Part shown: positions 45,153 to 54,185 of the stretch, piece by piece
Numbering within the stretch: position 1 is the stretch's first letter
Layout of the letters: each line of letters starts with the position of its first letter
Assembly: GCF_001513675.1 (NCBI RefSeq)
Contig: NZ_CP013859.1
Span: forward strand, 807,081 to 871,080
Reading direction: 5' to 3'
Origin: Microbacterium sp. XT11
Lineage (GTDB): Bacteria; Actinomycetota; Actinomycetes; Actinomycetales; Microbacteriaceae
Length of the DNA stretch: 64,000 nucleotides
Position numbers and translations under genes: made by a program
The notes under the pieces: generated by a model
The model's input: only the letters and a program-made list of their open reading frames with translations
Database searches by the model: none
Told to the model about the DNA's origin: nothing

Positions 45153-46765
45153 CCAGTCTGGGCCGTTCCAGCGCCATCCTCGGCGCTGGAACCCTGATCT
45201 CCCGTGTGACCGGGCTCTTGCGCACGATCGTTCTTGTCGCCGCCATCGGCAGCATCGGCGGAGCAGGCGATGCGTTCGGCGTCGCGAACCAGTTGCCCAA
45301 CAACGTGTTCACGATCATCCAGACCGGCATCCTCACCGCCGTGATCATTCCGCAGATCGTCAAGGCCGGTGCCCACTCCGACGGCGGCAGGGCCTACATC
45401 TCGAAGCTCTTCACACTCGGAACGGTCGTGTTCCTCGCGGCCACGGCTGTGGCGATCGTGCTCGCCCCCGTTCTCGTCCGGATCTACGCGAAGGGCTATG
45501 CCCCCGACCAGCTCGCACTGGCGACGGCGTTCGCGTACTGGTGTCTTCCGCAGATCTTCTTCTACGGTCTGTACGCGCTCATCGGCGAGACGCTCAACGC
45601 CAAGCGCGTGTTCGGCCCGTACACCTGGGCGCCCATCGCGAACAACATCGTCTCGATCGCGGGGTTCCTCGTCTTCATCGCCCTGTTCGGCGCCGACCGC
45701 AGTCAGGTCGAGTCGTGGAATCCGACGATGATCGCCGTCCTCGCCGGCACGGCGACCCTGGGCATCGCCCTGCAGGCAGCGCTGCTGCTGGTCTCCTGGC
45801 GTCGCACGGGACTCGTGCTGAAGCCGGACTTCCGGTGGCGCGGTGTCGGCCTGCGGCACGTGGGGACGCTCGCCGGGTGGACGTTCCTCATGGTCATCGC
45901 CGGTCAGCTCGCAGGCCTCGTCCAGACGACCGTGGTGTCGGAGTCGACCGGGCATCCCTCGGTGTTCTTCATGCAGGCGGCGTGGCTGGTGTTCATGCTC
46001 CCGTACTCGATCTTCGCGATCTCGATCGGCACCCCGTACTTCACGCAGATCGCCGAGCACGCCGCGGCAAGGCGCGACGCCGACGTGCGTTCCGACGTCG
46101 CCCGCTGCATCCGCGTCATCTCGCTGTTCGTCGTCGGCTCCGGCGTCGCCCTGGCCGTCGCCGCGGTGCCGGCGACGCGCATCTTCACCACATCCTCGGA
46201 GCAGGCCGTGCAGGCCGCCCCAGTGCTGATCTGCTACCTCGTCGGACTTCTGCCGCTGGCGGTCCTGTTCATCGTGCAGCGCGCGTTCTACGCCTACGGC
46301 GACACACGCACGCCGTTCTTCTTCACGCTCGTGCAGGTCGTGCTCATCATCGGGTTCTCGGTCCTCGCCGGCGCCGTGGCTCCGCTCAGCCAGCTCGCCG
46401 CCGCGATCGCGCTCGGGCAGTCGGTCGCGGGCATCGTGCAGACCGTCATCGCCGTGTGGATCCTCCGCAACCGTCTCGGCGGGCTCGAGCTGCCGTCGAC
46501 CATCCGCTCGCTCGTGCGTTTCGCCGTCGCCGCGATTCCCGCCGGACTCGCCGGCTGGGGCGTCTACCTGCTGCTCGGGGCGGGCGACGGCTGGACCGCA
46601 GGCAACACCGGCGCGAACTTCCTCGACCGCCTGCTCGGCGCCGTCGGCACCGGCGTCGTCGGCCTCGCCGCCGTGAGCGTGTACGTGGCCGTGCTGCTGC
46701 TCCTTCGCGCACCCGAGCTCTCCGCCGCCACGCGGATGCTGCGTCGCTTCCTCCCCGGCCGCTGA
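45149..46765 (+). CDS. murJ: Lipid II flippase MurJ
   Basis: The 538-residue multi-spanning membrane protein matches MurJ/MviN: SAILGAGTLISRVTGLLRTIVLVAAIG at the start, PNNVFTIIQTGILTAVIIPQI, the hydrophilic loop with RIYAKGYAPDQLALATAFAYWCLPQIFFYGLYALIGETLNAKRVFGPY, and RAFYAYGDTRTPFFFTL. It translocates lipid II across the membrane for wall synthesis. The first codon overlaps the DUF6049 stop by 4 bases. Unlike the mycobacterial homologue it lacks a kinase-like or FhaA-binding C-terminal domain. Confidence 0.9.
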   Translation: MTSLGRSSAILGAGTLISRVTGLLRTIVLVAAIGSIGGAGDAFGVANQLPNNVFTIIQTGILTAVIIPQIVKAGAHSDGGRAYISKLFTLGTVVFLAATAVAIVLAPVLVRIYAKGYAPDQLALATAFAYWCLPQIFFYGLYALIGETLNAKRVFGPYTWAPIANNIVSIAGFLVFIALFGADRSQVESWNPTMIAVLAGTATLGIALQAALLLVSWRRTGLVLKPDFRWRGVGLRHVGTLAGWTFLMVIAGQLAGLVQTTVVSESTGHPSVFFMQAAWLVFMLPYSIFAISIGTPYFTQIAEHAAARRDADVRSDVARCIRVISLFVVGSGVALAVAAVPATRIFTTSSEQAVQAAPVLICYLVGLLPLAVLFIVQRAFYAYGDTRTPFFFTLVQVVLIIGFSVLAGAVAPLSQLAAAIALGQSVAGIVQTVIAVWILRNRLGGLELPSTIRSLVRFAVAAIPAGLAGWGVYLLLGAGDGWTAGNTGANFLDRLLGAVGTGVVGLAAVSVYVAVLLLLRAPELSAATRMLRRFLPGR

Positions 46766-46804
46766 CCCCGCCCGCCCCCGCCCGGCCGCGCCACCCGGCC
46801 GTGG

Positions 46805-46830
46805 GGAATGCCCCGCGGTTACCATTGGTT
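46805..46830 (+). promoter_or_regulatory. SigR/SigH-type promoter of trxB
   Basis: GGAAT (46805-46809) and GTT (46828-46830) are separated by 18 bases, matching the GGAAT-N18/19-GTT consensus of oxidative-stress ECF sigma factors SigR (Streptomyces) and SigH (Mycobacterium). trxB-trxA is a classical target of these factors. The start of transcription would be about 50 bases before trxB. Confidence 0.65.
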
Positions 46831-46888
46831 GAAGCAGCGGAACCCCTTTCCAGGGAGGCGCCCTGTGTCCAGGGAAGAGAGAGAGCAC

Positions 46889-47863
46889 ATGCGCAAGGTC
46901 ATCATCATCGGCTCCGGCCCGGCCGGCTTCACGGCCGCCATCTACGCGGCCCGCGCGAACCTCCAGCCGCTGCTCATCGCCAGCTCGGTCGAGGTCGGCG
47001 GCGAGCTGATGAACACCACCGAGGTCGAGAACTACCCCGGCTTCCCCGAAGGCATCCAGGGTCCCGAGCTCATGGCCAAGTTCCAGGAGCAGGCCGAGAA
47101 GTTCGGCACCGAAGTGCTCTACGACGATGTGACCGCGCTCGAACTCGACGGTCCCGTGAAGAAGGTCACCCTGGGGTCCGGCGCCGTGCACGAGACGCAG
47201 ACTCTCATCTACGCGACCGGATCCGCGTACCGCAAGCTCGGCATCGAGGGCGAGGAGCGCCTGTCGGGCTACGGCGTGTCCTGGTGCGCCACCTGTGACG
47301 GCTTCTTCTTCCGCGAGAAAACCATCGCCGTGGTCGGCGGCGGCGACTCCGCCATGGAAGAGGCGACGTTCCTCACGCGCTTCGCGTCGAAGGTGTACGT
47401 CATCCACCGCAAGGACACCCTCCGCGCCTCGAAGATCATGCAGGAGCGCGCCTTCGCGAACGAGAAGATCGAGTTCATCTGGAACAGCGAGGTCGCTGAG
47501 ATCCTCGGCGGCGACAACGTGACCGGCGTGCAGCTGCGCTCGACGGTCGACGGCTCGCTGCGCGACCTCCCCCTCGACGGTCTCTTCATCGCGATCGGCA
47601 ACGACCCGCGCACGCACCTCGTGCACGACAAGCTCGAGCTCACGCCCGAGGGCACCATCTGGGTCGACGGACGCTCGTCGCGCACGTCGGTCCCTGGTGT
47701 GTTCGCCGCCGGCGACGTCATCGACCCGACCTACCGCCAGGCGATCACCGCCGCCGGGTCGGGCACCGTCGCTGCGCTGGATGCCGAGCACTTCCTCGCC
47801 GACTTGGAAGACGCCTCGGTCGAGGTCCCGGCTGCCGAGGCCGCCGAGATCATCACGGCCTGA
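46889..47863 (+). CDS. trxB: Thioredoxin reductase
   Basis: The 324-residue flavoenzyme has the FAD motif VIIIGSGPAGFTAAIYAARA (residues about 4-23), the redox CATC pair in SWCATCDGFFF, the NADPH motif VVGGGDSAMEEATFL, and the FAD closing GVFAAGDVIDPTYRQAITAAGSG. It reduces thioredoxin with NADPH. The ATG at 46889 has AGAGAG-type purine-rich sequence upstream; a start at 46808 would cross the promoter. trxA follows 65 bases later on the same strand. Confidence 0.95.
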   Translation: MRKVIIIGSGPAGFTAAIYAARANLQPLLIASSVEVGGELMNTTEVENYPGFPEGIQGPELMAKFQEQAEKFGTEVLYDDVTALELDGPVKKVTLGSGAVHETQTLIYATGSAYRKLGIEGEERLSGYGVSWCATCDGFFFREKTIAVVGGGDSAMEEATFLTRFASKVYVIHRKDTLRASKIMQERAFANEKIEFIWNSEVAEILGGDNVTGVQLRSTVDGSLRDLPLDGLFIAIGNDPRTHLVHDKLELTPEGTIWVDGRSSRTSVPGVFAAGDVIDPTYRQAITAAGSGTVAALDAEHFLADLEDASVEVPAAEAAEIITA

Positions 47864-47928
47864 CCGCGGGAACAGAACACACTCGTCGGCTGTTGTAGCC
47901 GTCGAACCTCGAATCAAGGAGAACTCTG

Positions 47929-48252
47929 ATGAGTGCAAAGGCGACGAGCCAGGCGACCTGGGAGCAGGACGTCCTGCAGGCCGAAGGTCCCGTGCTGGTG
48001 GACTTCTGGGCCGAATGGTGCGGTCCGTGTCGCATGGTCTCGCCGGTCCTGGACGAGATCCAGGCCGACCACCCCGACAAGATCACCATCCTCAAGCTGA
48101 ACGTCGACGAGAACCCGCAGCTCGCCATGCAGTACCAGATCACCTCGATCCCGGCGATGAAGGTGTTCCAGGGCGGCGAGGTCAAGACGACCATCATCGG
48201 CGCCAAGCCGAAGTTCGCCCTCGAGCAGGATCTGGCCGCGTTCATCGGCTGA
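47929..48252 (+). CDS. trxA: Thioredoxin
   Basis: The 107-residue protein has the WCGPC redox site at residues 30-34 and the cis-proline loop TSIPAM. AAGGAG lies 7 bases before the ATG. It forms the reducing couple with TrxB and probably shares its stress-inducible promoter. A terminator follows 15 bases after the stop. Confidence 0.95.
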   Translation: MSAKATSQATWEQDVLQAEGPVLVDFWAEWCGPCRMVSPVLDEIQADHPDKITILKLNVDENPQLAMQYQITSIPAMKVFQGGEVKTTIIGAKPKFALEQDLAAFIG

Positions 48253-48266
48253 TCGCTCCGGCATCC

Positions 48267-48303
48267 GGGCCGTCGCTCCCCTCGGGGCGGCGGCCCTTCT
48301 TCA
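48267..48303. terminator. Terminator after trxA
   Basis: GGGCCGTCGCTCC and GGGGCGGCGGCCC pair with G-U wobbles at 48267-48296, followed by TTCTTC. It lies between convergent genes. Confidence 0.65.
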
Positions 48304-48338
48304 TGTCCGGGCTCGTGGACTCCGCCCGCTGAACGGCC

Positions 48339-48665
48339 TCAGGCGACGGCCGGATCCCACCGCCGATGCCGCTGCTTCTCGTCGAGCAGCCCCCAGACGG
48401 CAGGCGTCAGCTCCGGGTACTCGAGGGCGATCTGCCGCAGCACCCGGTAGTGCCGCGCCTCGTTGGGCCGCACGCCGTCGTTCGCCGCGATGTTGTCGGC
48501 GCGCAGCAGGTAGACGACGAGCTCATCGACGCTCGGGAGCTCCTCCATGAAGTCCCACGGGTCCTCGCCCCCGAGCAGGCGCTCCTGGATGAGAACCGCG
48601 AGTTCGTCCGACGCCTCTGCGCGCAGGACCTCGAGGCTGGCGCGGCGGGGAACGGACTCGGTCAT
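48339..48665 (-). CDS. Small uncharacterised acidic protein
   Basis: The 108-residue soluble protein is acidic, with helices such as SLEVLRAEASDELAVLIQERLLGG, DPWDFMEELPSVDELVVYLLRADNIAAND and ARHYRVLRQIALEYPELTPAVWGLLDEK. It has no recognised domain. It follows the sugar transporter gene by 9 bases, so the two are probably in one transcript. Coding quality is good; function unknown. Confidence 0.7.
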   Translation of the reverse strand: MTESVPRRASLEVLRAEASDELAVLIQERLLGGEDPWDFMEELPSVDELVVYLLRADNIAANDGVRPNEARHYRVLRQIALEYPELTPAVWGLLDEKQRHRRWDPAVA

Positions 48666-48674
48666 CCGTCCAGC

Positions 48675-50123
48675 CTACGTGCGTTCTGCCCGCCTGCGGC
48701 GCTCTACGCGAGCATCGTCCTTCATCTCCTCGAGCTCCTTGCCCTTGGTCTCCGCGACCTTGAAGTACACGAAGAAGAACGACAGCAGAGCGAAGAAGGC
48801 GTAGAAGCCGTACGCGAACGGCAGCCCGATCTCCGCGAACGCGGGGAAGGTGGTCGAGATGAAGAAGTTCGCGACCCACTGCGCTGCCGCCGCGACGGCG
48901 AGCGCGCCCGCCCTGATCGAGTTGGGGAACATCTCGCCGAGCAGCACCCAGACCAGAGGTCCCCACGTGGCGCCGAAGAACACCACGAACGCGTTGGCGC
49001 AGATGAGAGCGATCGTGGCCCACGGGTCGGGAAGGGTCACGGCGCCGTTCTCGAGTGTGCCGAACGAGAACGCCAGGGCCATGAGGCCGAGCGTGAGGGT
49101 CATCCCCACCGAGCCGACGAGCAGCATGATGCGTCGTCCGACGCGGTCGACCAGCAGGATCGCCACGACTGTGACGACGATGTTCGTCACCGAGGTGATG
49201 ACCGTGATGGTCAGGGCCTGCGATTCGCCGAAGCCCACCGACTGCCACAGCGTGGTGGAGTAGTAGAAGATCACGTTGATGCCGACGAACTGCTGGAACA
49301 CCGACAGCAGGATGCCGACCCACACGATGGGCTTGAGGCCGAGTCGGTTGCCGCGCAGGTCACGCAGCGACTCGGAGCGCTCGGTGTTGATGGTGCCGGT
49401 GATCTCGGTGATCTTCGCCTTGACGTCGACCGTTCCGGTGACGGTCGTGAGGATCTCGGATGCCTTCTCGAACTCGCCCTTCGCCACGAGGTACCGGGGC
49501 GACTCGGGCAGGCGAAGCGACATGATTCCGTAGATGAGAGCGGGGATCGCTTCGGCGATGAACATCCAGCGCCAGGCGGTGAGGCCCCACAGGGGCTTGG
49601 CCGCGCCTCCCGCGACATCGGCGAGCAGAGCATCCGAGAGCAGGGCGACGAAGATGCCCGTCACGATCGCGAGCTGCTGCAGGGAACCGAGTCGGCCGCG
49701 CATGCGTGCGGGCGAGACCTCGGCGATGTAGGCGGGGGCGATGACGGATGCCGCGCCGACGCCGAAGCCGCCCACGATGCGCCAGATGATGAGGTCGACG
49801 ACGCCGAACGCGAGTCCCGATCCCACCGAGGACGCGAGGAAGAGCACGGCGGCTGTCACCATGACGGGGATCCGGCCGAACCGGTTGGCAAGCGGCCCCG
49901 CGAACCAGGCGCCGACCGCGCAGCCGATGAGGGCTGACGACACGGCGAAGCCCTTGAGGCCCACCCCGAGGTCGAAGCCGGATTGAGCGCCGGCGAGAGC
50001 GTCGACCGCGCCGTTGATCACGGCCGTGTCGAACCCGAACAGGAAGCCTCCCAGCGCCGCCGCGATGCTGACCGCGATGACACGGCCTCGTATCGCGGAT
50101 GCCGAAGGTGATGGTGCAGACAT
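48675..50123 (-). CDS. Sugar porter (MFS) family transporter
   Basis: The 482-residue transporter has twelve expected helices with sugar-porter signatures: GGFLFGFDTAVINGAV at the start, GRIPVM and RRIMLLVGSVGMT loops, PAYIAEVSPARMRGRLGSLQQLAI (the PESPR/AEISP region), LRLPESPRYLVAKGEFEKA, and QQFVGINVIFYYSTTLWQ. A central cytoplasmic loop and MFPNSIRAGAL also fit. It imports hexose, pentose or inositol by proton symport. It starts at the ATG at 50121-50123 with GGAGG upstream. It stands between trxA and parB, where origin-near gene order is usually core genes. Confidence 0.88.
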   Translation of the reverse strand: MSAPSPSASAIRGRVIAVSIAAALGGFLFGFDTAVINGAVDALAGAQSGFDLGVGLKGFAVSSALIGCAVGAWFAGPLANRFGRIPVMVTAAVLFLASSVGSGLAFGVVDLIIWRIVGGFGVGAASVIAPAYIAEVSPARMRGRLGSLQQLAIVTGIFVALLSDALLADVAGGAAKPLWGLTAWRWMFIAEAIPALIYGIMSLRLPESPRYLVAKGEFEKASEILTTVTGTVDVKAKITEITGTINTERSESLRDLRGNRLGLKPIVWVGILLSVFQQFVGINVIFYYSTTLWQSVGFGESQALTITVITSVTNIVVTVVAILLVDRVGRRIMLLVGSVGMTLTLGLMALAFSFGTLENGAVTLPDPWATIALICANAFVVFFGATWGPLVWVLLGEMFPNSIRAGALAVAAAAQWVANFFISTTFPAFAEIGLPFAYGFYAFFALLSFFFVYFKVAETKGKELEEMKDDARVERRRRAERT

Positions 50124-50182
50124 GTCGCCCTCCTCAGCGTCCGTTGACCGAGTCTAGGCCTGAGGACGCCCGCAGGGCAGGA

Positions 50183-51145
50183 TCACCCGCGGCCGTAGCT
50201 GTCTTCGCCGAGTTCCTCGAGAATGCGGTTCAGATCCTGAATCGAAGCGAAATCGATTGTGACCTGGCCTTTACGCGCGCCGAGTGAGATCTTCACGCGC
50301 GTGTTCAGGCGGTCGCCGAGCTTGCCCGCGACCTCGTCGAGATAGGCGCGCCGTGCTCCGGGCGTCGGCTTCGGCGTGCGCGTCGCGGGCTCCGACACCG
50401 ACTTCGCGGCCATCTCGGTGGCGCGCACCGAAAGGTCCTCGTTCACGACCTTGTCGGCCAGGCGCTGCATGGCTTCGGGGCTGTCGAGGCTGAGGATCGC
50501 ACGCGCGTGTCCGGCCGACAGCACGCCTGCGGCGACGCGCTGCTGCACCGGCACAGGGAGCTTCAGCAGGCGGATGGTGTTGCTGATCTGGGGACGAGAG
50601 CGCCCGATGCGGGTGGCGAGCTCCTCCTGCGTGATCCCGAAGTCTTCGAGCAGCTGCTGGTAGGCGGATGCCTCTTCCAGCGGGTTCAGCTCGGATCGGT
50701 GCAGGTTCTCGAGGAGCGCGTCGCGCAGTAGGTCTTCATCCGCGGTGTCGCGCACGATCGCCGGGATGGACTCCAGACCGGCCTCGCGAGCCGCGCGCGT
50801 GCGCCGCTCCCCCATGATGAGCTCGTAGTCGCCATCGGCGTTCTTCCGGACCACGACGGGCTGGAGCACGCCGAACTCGCGGACGCTGTGCACGAGCTCA
50901 GCGAGGTGCTCCGGGTCGAAGTGCGTGCGCGGCTGTCGCGGGTTGGGAACGATCTTCTGCGGATCCAGCTGGATGAGGTGGATTCCAGGAACGCTTTCCA
51001 GCTCCGGCGCCTCCGCCGCGGCATCCGTCTGCGCTTCTGAACGGATGCTGGCGCCCGGGAAGAACACGTCCACGGGACGTTCTGCCTGATCTGCGGTGGG
51101 GATCAGGGCGCCGATCCCCCGCCCCAGTCCTGTGCGCTTCGCCAT
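50183..51145 (-). CDS. parB: Chromosome-partitioning protein ParB
   Basis: The 320-residue protein has the N-terminal RTGLGRGIGALIP box that contacts ParA, the CTPase/ParB motifs NPRQPRTHFDPEHLAELVHSVREFGVLQPVVV and GERRTRAAREAG, a helix-turn-helix (TQEELATRIGRSRPQISNTIRLLKLP), and a C-terminal dimerisation domain. It binds parS and spreads to organise the origin. Two adjacent ATG codons occur; the inner at 51143-51145 fits AAGGAG spacing best. It overlaps parA. Nine parS-type sites lie 0.9 to 3.6 kb upstream. Confidence 0.95.
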   Translation of the reverse strand: MAKRTGLGRGIGALIPTADQAERPVDVFFPGASIRSEAQTDAAAEAPELESVPGIHLIQLDPQKIVPNPRQPRTHFDPEHLAELVHSVREFGVLQPVVVRKNADGDYELIMGERRTRAAREAGLESIPAIVRDTADEDLLRDALLENLHRSELNPLEEASAYQQLLEDFGITQEELATRIGRSRPQISNTIRLLKLPVPVQQRVAAGVLSAGHARAILSLDSPEAMQRLADKVVNEDLSVRATEMAAKSVSEPATRTPKPTPGARRAYLDEVAGKLGDRLNTRVKISLGARKGQVTIDFASIQDLNRILEELGEDSYGRG

Positions 51146-52080
51146 CATTTCTCCTTGCTCTGCTTCTGGGTGCGCGCTGTGGAGCGCGACGCGATCTCGA
51201 CCGCTGCCTCACGGTAGGCGATGGCCCCGGCAGACTGGCCGTCGTACGCGATGACGGTCTGTCCGAAGCTCGGCGCCTCCGACACTCGCACCGAGCGCGG
51301 GATGACGGTGTCGAGCACCTGCGACGGGAAGTGGTTGCGCACCTCTTCAGCGACCTGATGCGCGAGCCGGGTGCGTCCGTCGAACATCGTGAGCAGGATC
51401 GTGGAGAGGTGGAGGGCGGGGTTGAGGTGCTTCTGGATCATCTGGATGCTGCCGAGCAGCTGGCTGAGACCCTCCAGCGCGTAGTACTCGCACTGGATCG
51501 GGATGAAGACCTCGGATGCCGCCGTGAACGCGTTGATCGTGAGCAGTCCGAGGGACGGAGGGCAGTCGATGATGACGAAGTCCATCGGATGGTCTTCGAG
51601 GTAATCGAGAAGGGCACGACGGAGGCGATGCTCGCGCGCTACCTGCGCAACCAGTTCGATCTCCGCTCCGGCGAGATGAATGGTGCTCGGTGCGCAGAAC
51701 AGGTTCTCGTCTTCCGGACTGGGCTGCACGATATCTGCGAGCGGGAACTCCTCGATGAGCACGTCGTACACGCTCGGTGTATCGGAGTTGTGTGGCACAC
51801 CCAGCGCCGTCGATGCGTTGCCCTGGGGGTCGAGGTCGATGACCAGAACTTTCGCGCCCAGTCCGGCCAGCGCCGCGGCGATGTTGACCGCACTGGTGGT
51901 CTTGCCGACGCCGCCCTTCTGATTGGAGACGGTGAGCACGCGGGTCTCACCACTGAACTCGACATGAACGCCCTCAAGCGCCTTGCGGCGAGCGGAGAGG
52001 TCCGCGAGTTCTCGCGCGAGGGGTGTATCCGTCCCGAAGGTGTTCGGTGATTCCTTGTCGGACTGTTTCACGTGAAACAT
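51145..52080 (-). CDS. parA: Chromosome-partitioning ATPase ParA
   Basis: The 311-residue ATPase has the deviant Walker A KGGVGKTTSAVNIA, IDLDPQGNASTALG and DFVIIDCPPSLGLLT, which define ParA/Soj. It moves the ParB-parS complex. The start ATG at 52078-52080 is directly joined to a perfect parS site, so the protein begins MFHVKQ, the translation of that site. AAAGGAG lies 3 bases upstream of the ATG. ParB bound there would cover the start of the gene. A TAGAGT -10 candidate is at 52105-52110 (reverse). Confidence 0.95.
   Translation of the reverse strand: MFHVKQSDKESPNTFGTDTPLARELADLSARRKALEGVHVEFSGETRVLTVSNQKGGVGKTTSAVNIAAALAGLGAKVLVIDLDPQGNASTALGVPHNSDTPSVYDVLIEEFPLADIVQPSPEDENLFCAPSTIHLAGAEIELVAQVAREHRLRRALLDYLEDHPMDFVIIDCPPSLGLLTINAFTAASEVFIPIQCEYYALEGLSQLLGSIQMIQKHLNPALHLSTILLTMFDGRTRLAHQVAEEVRNHFPSQVLDTVIPRSVRVSEAPSFGQTVIAYDGQSAGAIAYREAAVEIASRSTARTQKQSKEK
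52064..52079. promoter_or_regulatory. parS site 1 (inside the parA start)
   Basis: TGTTTCACGTGAAACA is a perfect 16-base parS palindrome. It forms codons 1-6 of parA. Confidence 0.92.
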
Positions 52081-52422
52081 CCACTCCTTTCGGGGCCGGG
52101 TACCACTCTAATCGTTGGGACTGACAGGCTTGTCCGTTTGCATGTGCACACGCGGGAGAAGGGGAAAGCTCCCTCGTGCTGGGATCTGTGCAGAGAGAGT
52201 GGGGGTGAGTGGTCGGTCGGTGGAGGCCGGTTGCCGGTAGTGGCCGGGGGGTCGATGGGCCGAGCGACGGGCAGAGCAGGGCGAGCAGTCGCTACGTAAA
52301 CGGTAGCGGCCGTTCCCGCTTCGCCTGCGGGCGGATGCCGGCTACGTCGCATGCCGTCTACGACGACGTGGGGCGCCGCCGTCTTTAGGAACCCTCACCG
52401 AGCACAACGAGCCGATCTGCAC

Positions 52423-52436
52423 GTTTCACGTGAAAC
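52423..52436. promoter_or_regulatory. parS site 2
   Basis: GTTTCACGTGAAAC, perfect core. Confidence 0.92.
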
Positions 52437-52603
52437 AATCCCGGGGGACCGCTCCGCCCTCGCGTAGGGTTCGGCGGACCGGGCCCTGAGAGTGGAGGGC
52501 GTCGCGCCGAGCCGACCTTCGCAGCCCGGCTGACGTGAATTCATCTGGCCAGCTGCGTCGCTTGGTGCGATGTCGAGGACGCTCGCGCGGCACGCGGCAG
52601 AGC

Positions 52604-52617
52604 GTTTCACGTGAAAC
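52604..52617. promoter_or_regulatory. parS site 3
   Basis: GTTTCACGTGAAAC, perfect core, flanked by C and G. Confidence 0.92.
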
Positions 52618-53288
52618 GCGGTGGTGCTCGGGCTGCCGTGCCACTCCCCCGTCAGCCAGGTGCCATGGGAAGCCCGCTCCGCGCCGCCCACGTGGGATAA
52701 CCCCACGCTGCACCGCGGCAACAGACGGCCGGTGAGGACTTCGCGACACACACCATCGTGGATGCGCTTTGCTCGGAGGTTATGCGCCATTCCACCCCTC
52801 TCCTGCGCGTGCGGCGGCTGACCGCCGGCCCGTCCAGCCCGCACGTCGATGATCGCAGCCCGACGGGGCGATGATCATCGACGGGACTGCCATCGAACGC
52901 GGTCCCGTAGCCCGGTATGCGACCAGCGGAGATTGTGCCGAAGTCTCCTCCTGCCCAACTCAGTCCCTCGACGGCACGCCCCAGCCCCCTTGACCGATGC
53001 TTCATGCTGCGCCCAATAGACAGCCGGAGATCGACTGCGTCCGCGAGGAGTCCGGCCTGGCTCCACCTCTACGGCACCGCATCGGGCACTGCGGCGAGGT
53101 CGGCGCCGCGGGGTCTCAATTGACTGTCGGGCCACGACTGAGCCATTCCGTGACGGTCCCGAACACCGCACCCACCACGCGGCGCCCATTTCTGAACGCG
53201 ACCGAGAGTCGCGTCGCGACTCACGAGAGAACCATTCCAATAGTCCCGGGACGAGCCGCCCGTACGAGCGACTGTCACTAGCGCGCCT

Positions 53289-53302
53289 CCGTTTCACGTG
53301 AA
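53289..53302. promoter_or_regulatory. parS site 4
   Basis: GTTTCACGTGAAAC, perfect core, just before the first unit of the tandem array. Confidence 0.92.
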
Positions 53303-53768
53303 ACGGCCGCGATCATACCCCTGGTCGCACGCAGAGCTCGAACGCACTGCGGCAGCCGTTTCGACCGATCACCCGAACGCCGCCGGCACCGTGTGCCTTA
53401 CGTGGCCGCCCAGGCCGTCAGACCGCTGGTCGTACGCAGAGCTCGAACGCACTGCGGCAGCTAGCTCGATCAACTCCCACCGGCACCGTCTGCCTCACGT
53501 GACAGCCCGGGGACAGACCGCTGGTCGAACACAGAGCTCGCACACACTGCGATGACCAGTTCGATCGATCACCACCGACACCGTGTACCTCACCTCGCAC
53601 CCTGGGCATCAGCACCCTGACTGAACGCAGAGCTCGCACGGTGCGCCAGTTCGCTTGACTCTCACCGGCACCGTGTGCCTCGCGTGACATCCGGGATCCA
53701 CCCCCTCCCGTCGAACGCAGTGCTCCCAGCCACTGCACCAACCCGACCGAACACCTCCGGCACCGCAC

Positions 53769-53782
53769 GTTTCACGTGAAAC
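53769..53782. promoter_or_regulatory. parS site 5
   Basis: GTTTCACGTGAAAC, perfect core, at the end of tandem unit 5. Confidence 0.92.
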
Positions 53783-53855
53783 GCCTGAGATCAAGCCTCG
53801 TGTCGCCCCCACTACACGCACCGCATCAACTCGGTCGAATGTCACCACCGCCGCA

Positions 53856-53871
53856 TGTTTCACGTGAAACA
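53856..53871. promoter_or_regulatory. parS site 6
   Basis: TGTTTCACGTGAAACA, perfect 16-mer, at the end of tandem unit 6; only 74 bases after site 5. Confidence 0.92.
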
Positions 53872-53970
53872 CATTTCATGGTCGTCGCTGAGCCGCCGGA
53901 GATTCGTCCACTGTTCCCATCGCGCAGCTCGAGCACGCCCTCGTTCCCGCTCCCTCACAGGGTCGCAGGG

Positions 53971-54002
53971 CCGCAGAGCCGCAGAGCCGCAGAGCCGCAG
54001 AG
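53971..54002. repeat. 8-base tandem repeat
   Basis: Four perfect copies of CCGCAGAG, with a degenerate copy before and a partial one after. It is within the parS region. Confidence 0.85.
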
Positions 54003-54171
54003 CCGAGCATATCGCCGGCAACGCGTGTACCTCGCCTCCCAGAAGCGCAGGCGCAGTAGCCTCACAACACACCGCGCGACGGACCGAGACCAATCAACAG
54101 ACCCAACGAGAGCGCGTCGATTGATCTCCCCGCCCATCCCCGAGTTCCACCGTTCCATCTCGGAAGCGGAC

Positions 54172-54185
54172 GTTTCACGTGAAAC
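54172..54185. promoter_or_regulatory. parS site 7
   Basis: GTTTCACGTGAAAC, perfect core. Confidence 0.92.

Larger units (their letters stand above)
53319..53871. repeat. Degenerate tandem repeat with intact and decayed parS
   Basis: Units of about 88-107 bases start near 53319, 53426, 53521, 53617, 53705 and 53797. Each begins CTGGTCG-ACGCAGAGCTCG-like and ends CACCGGCACCGTGTGCCTCACGTGAC-like in pieces that vary. At the same place in units 5 and 6 is a perfect parS (53769-53782, 53857-53870). In units 1-4 it is a decayed form: TTACGTGG, TCACGTGAC, TCACCTCGC, TCGCGTGAC. This looks like an ancient amplification of a parS-carrying unit. Confidence 0.75.

Noticed and set aside
43814..47938. 1374-codon minus-strand open frame across DUF6049, murJ, trxB
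   Set aside because: It is antisense to three well-recognised genes and has Arg/Asp/His-rich, domain-free sequence.
53319..53871. CRISPR array
   Set aside because: Units are about 90-107 bases, degenerate throughout, without short identical repeats separated by unique spacers, and no cas genes are present.
53609..53872. Short frames beginning MFHVKH or MFHVKQ in the parS region
   Set aside because: The shared N-terminus is only the translation of parS; except for parA the rest shows no conserved or coding-like sequence.
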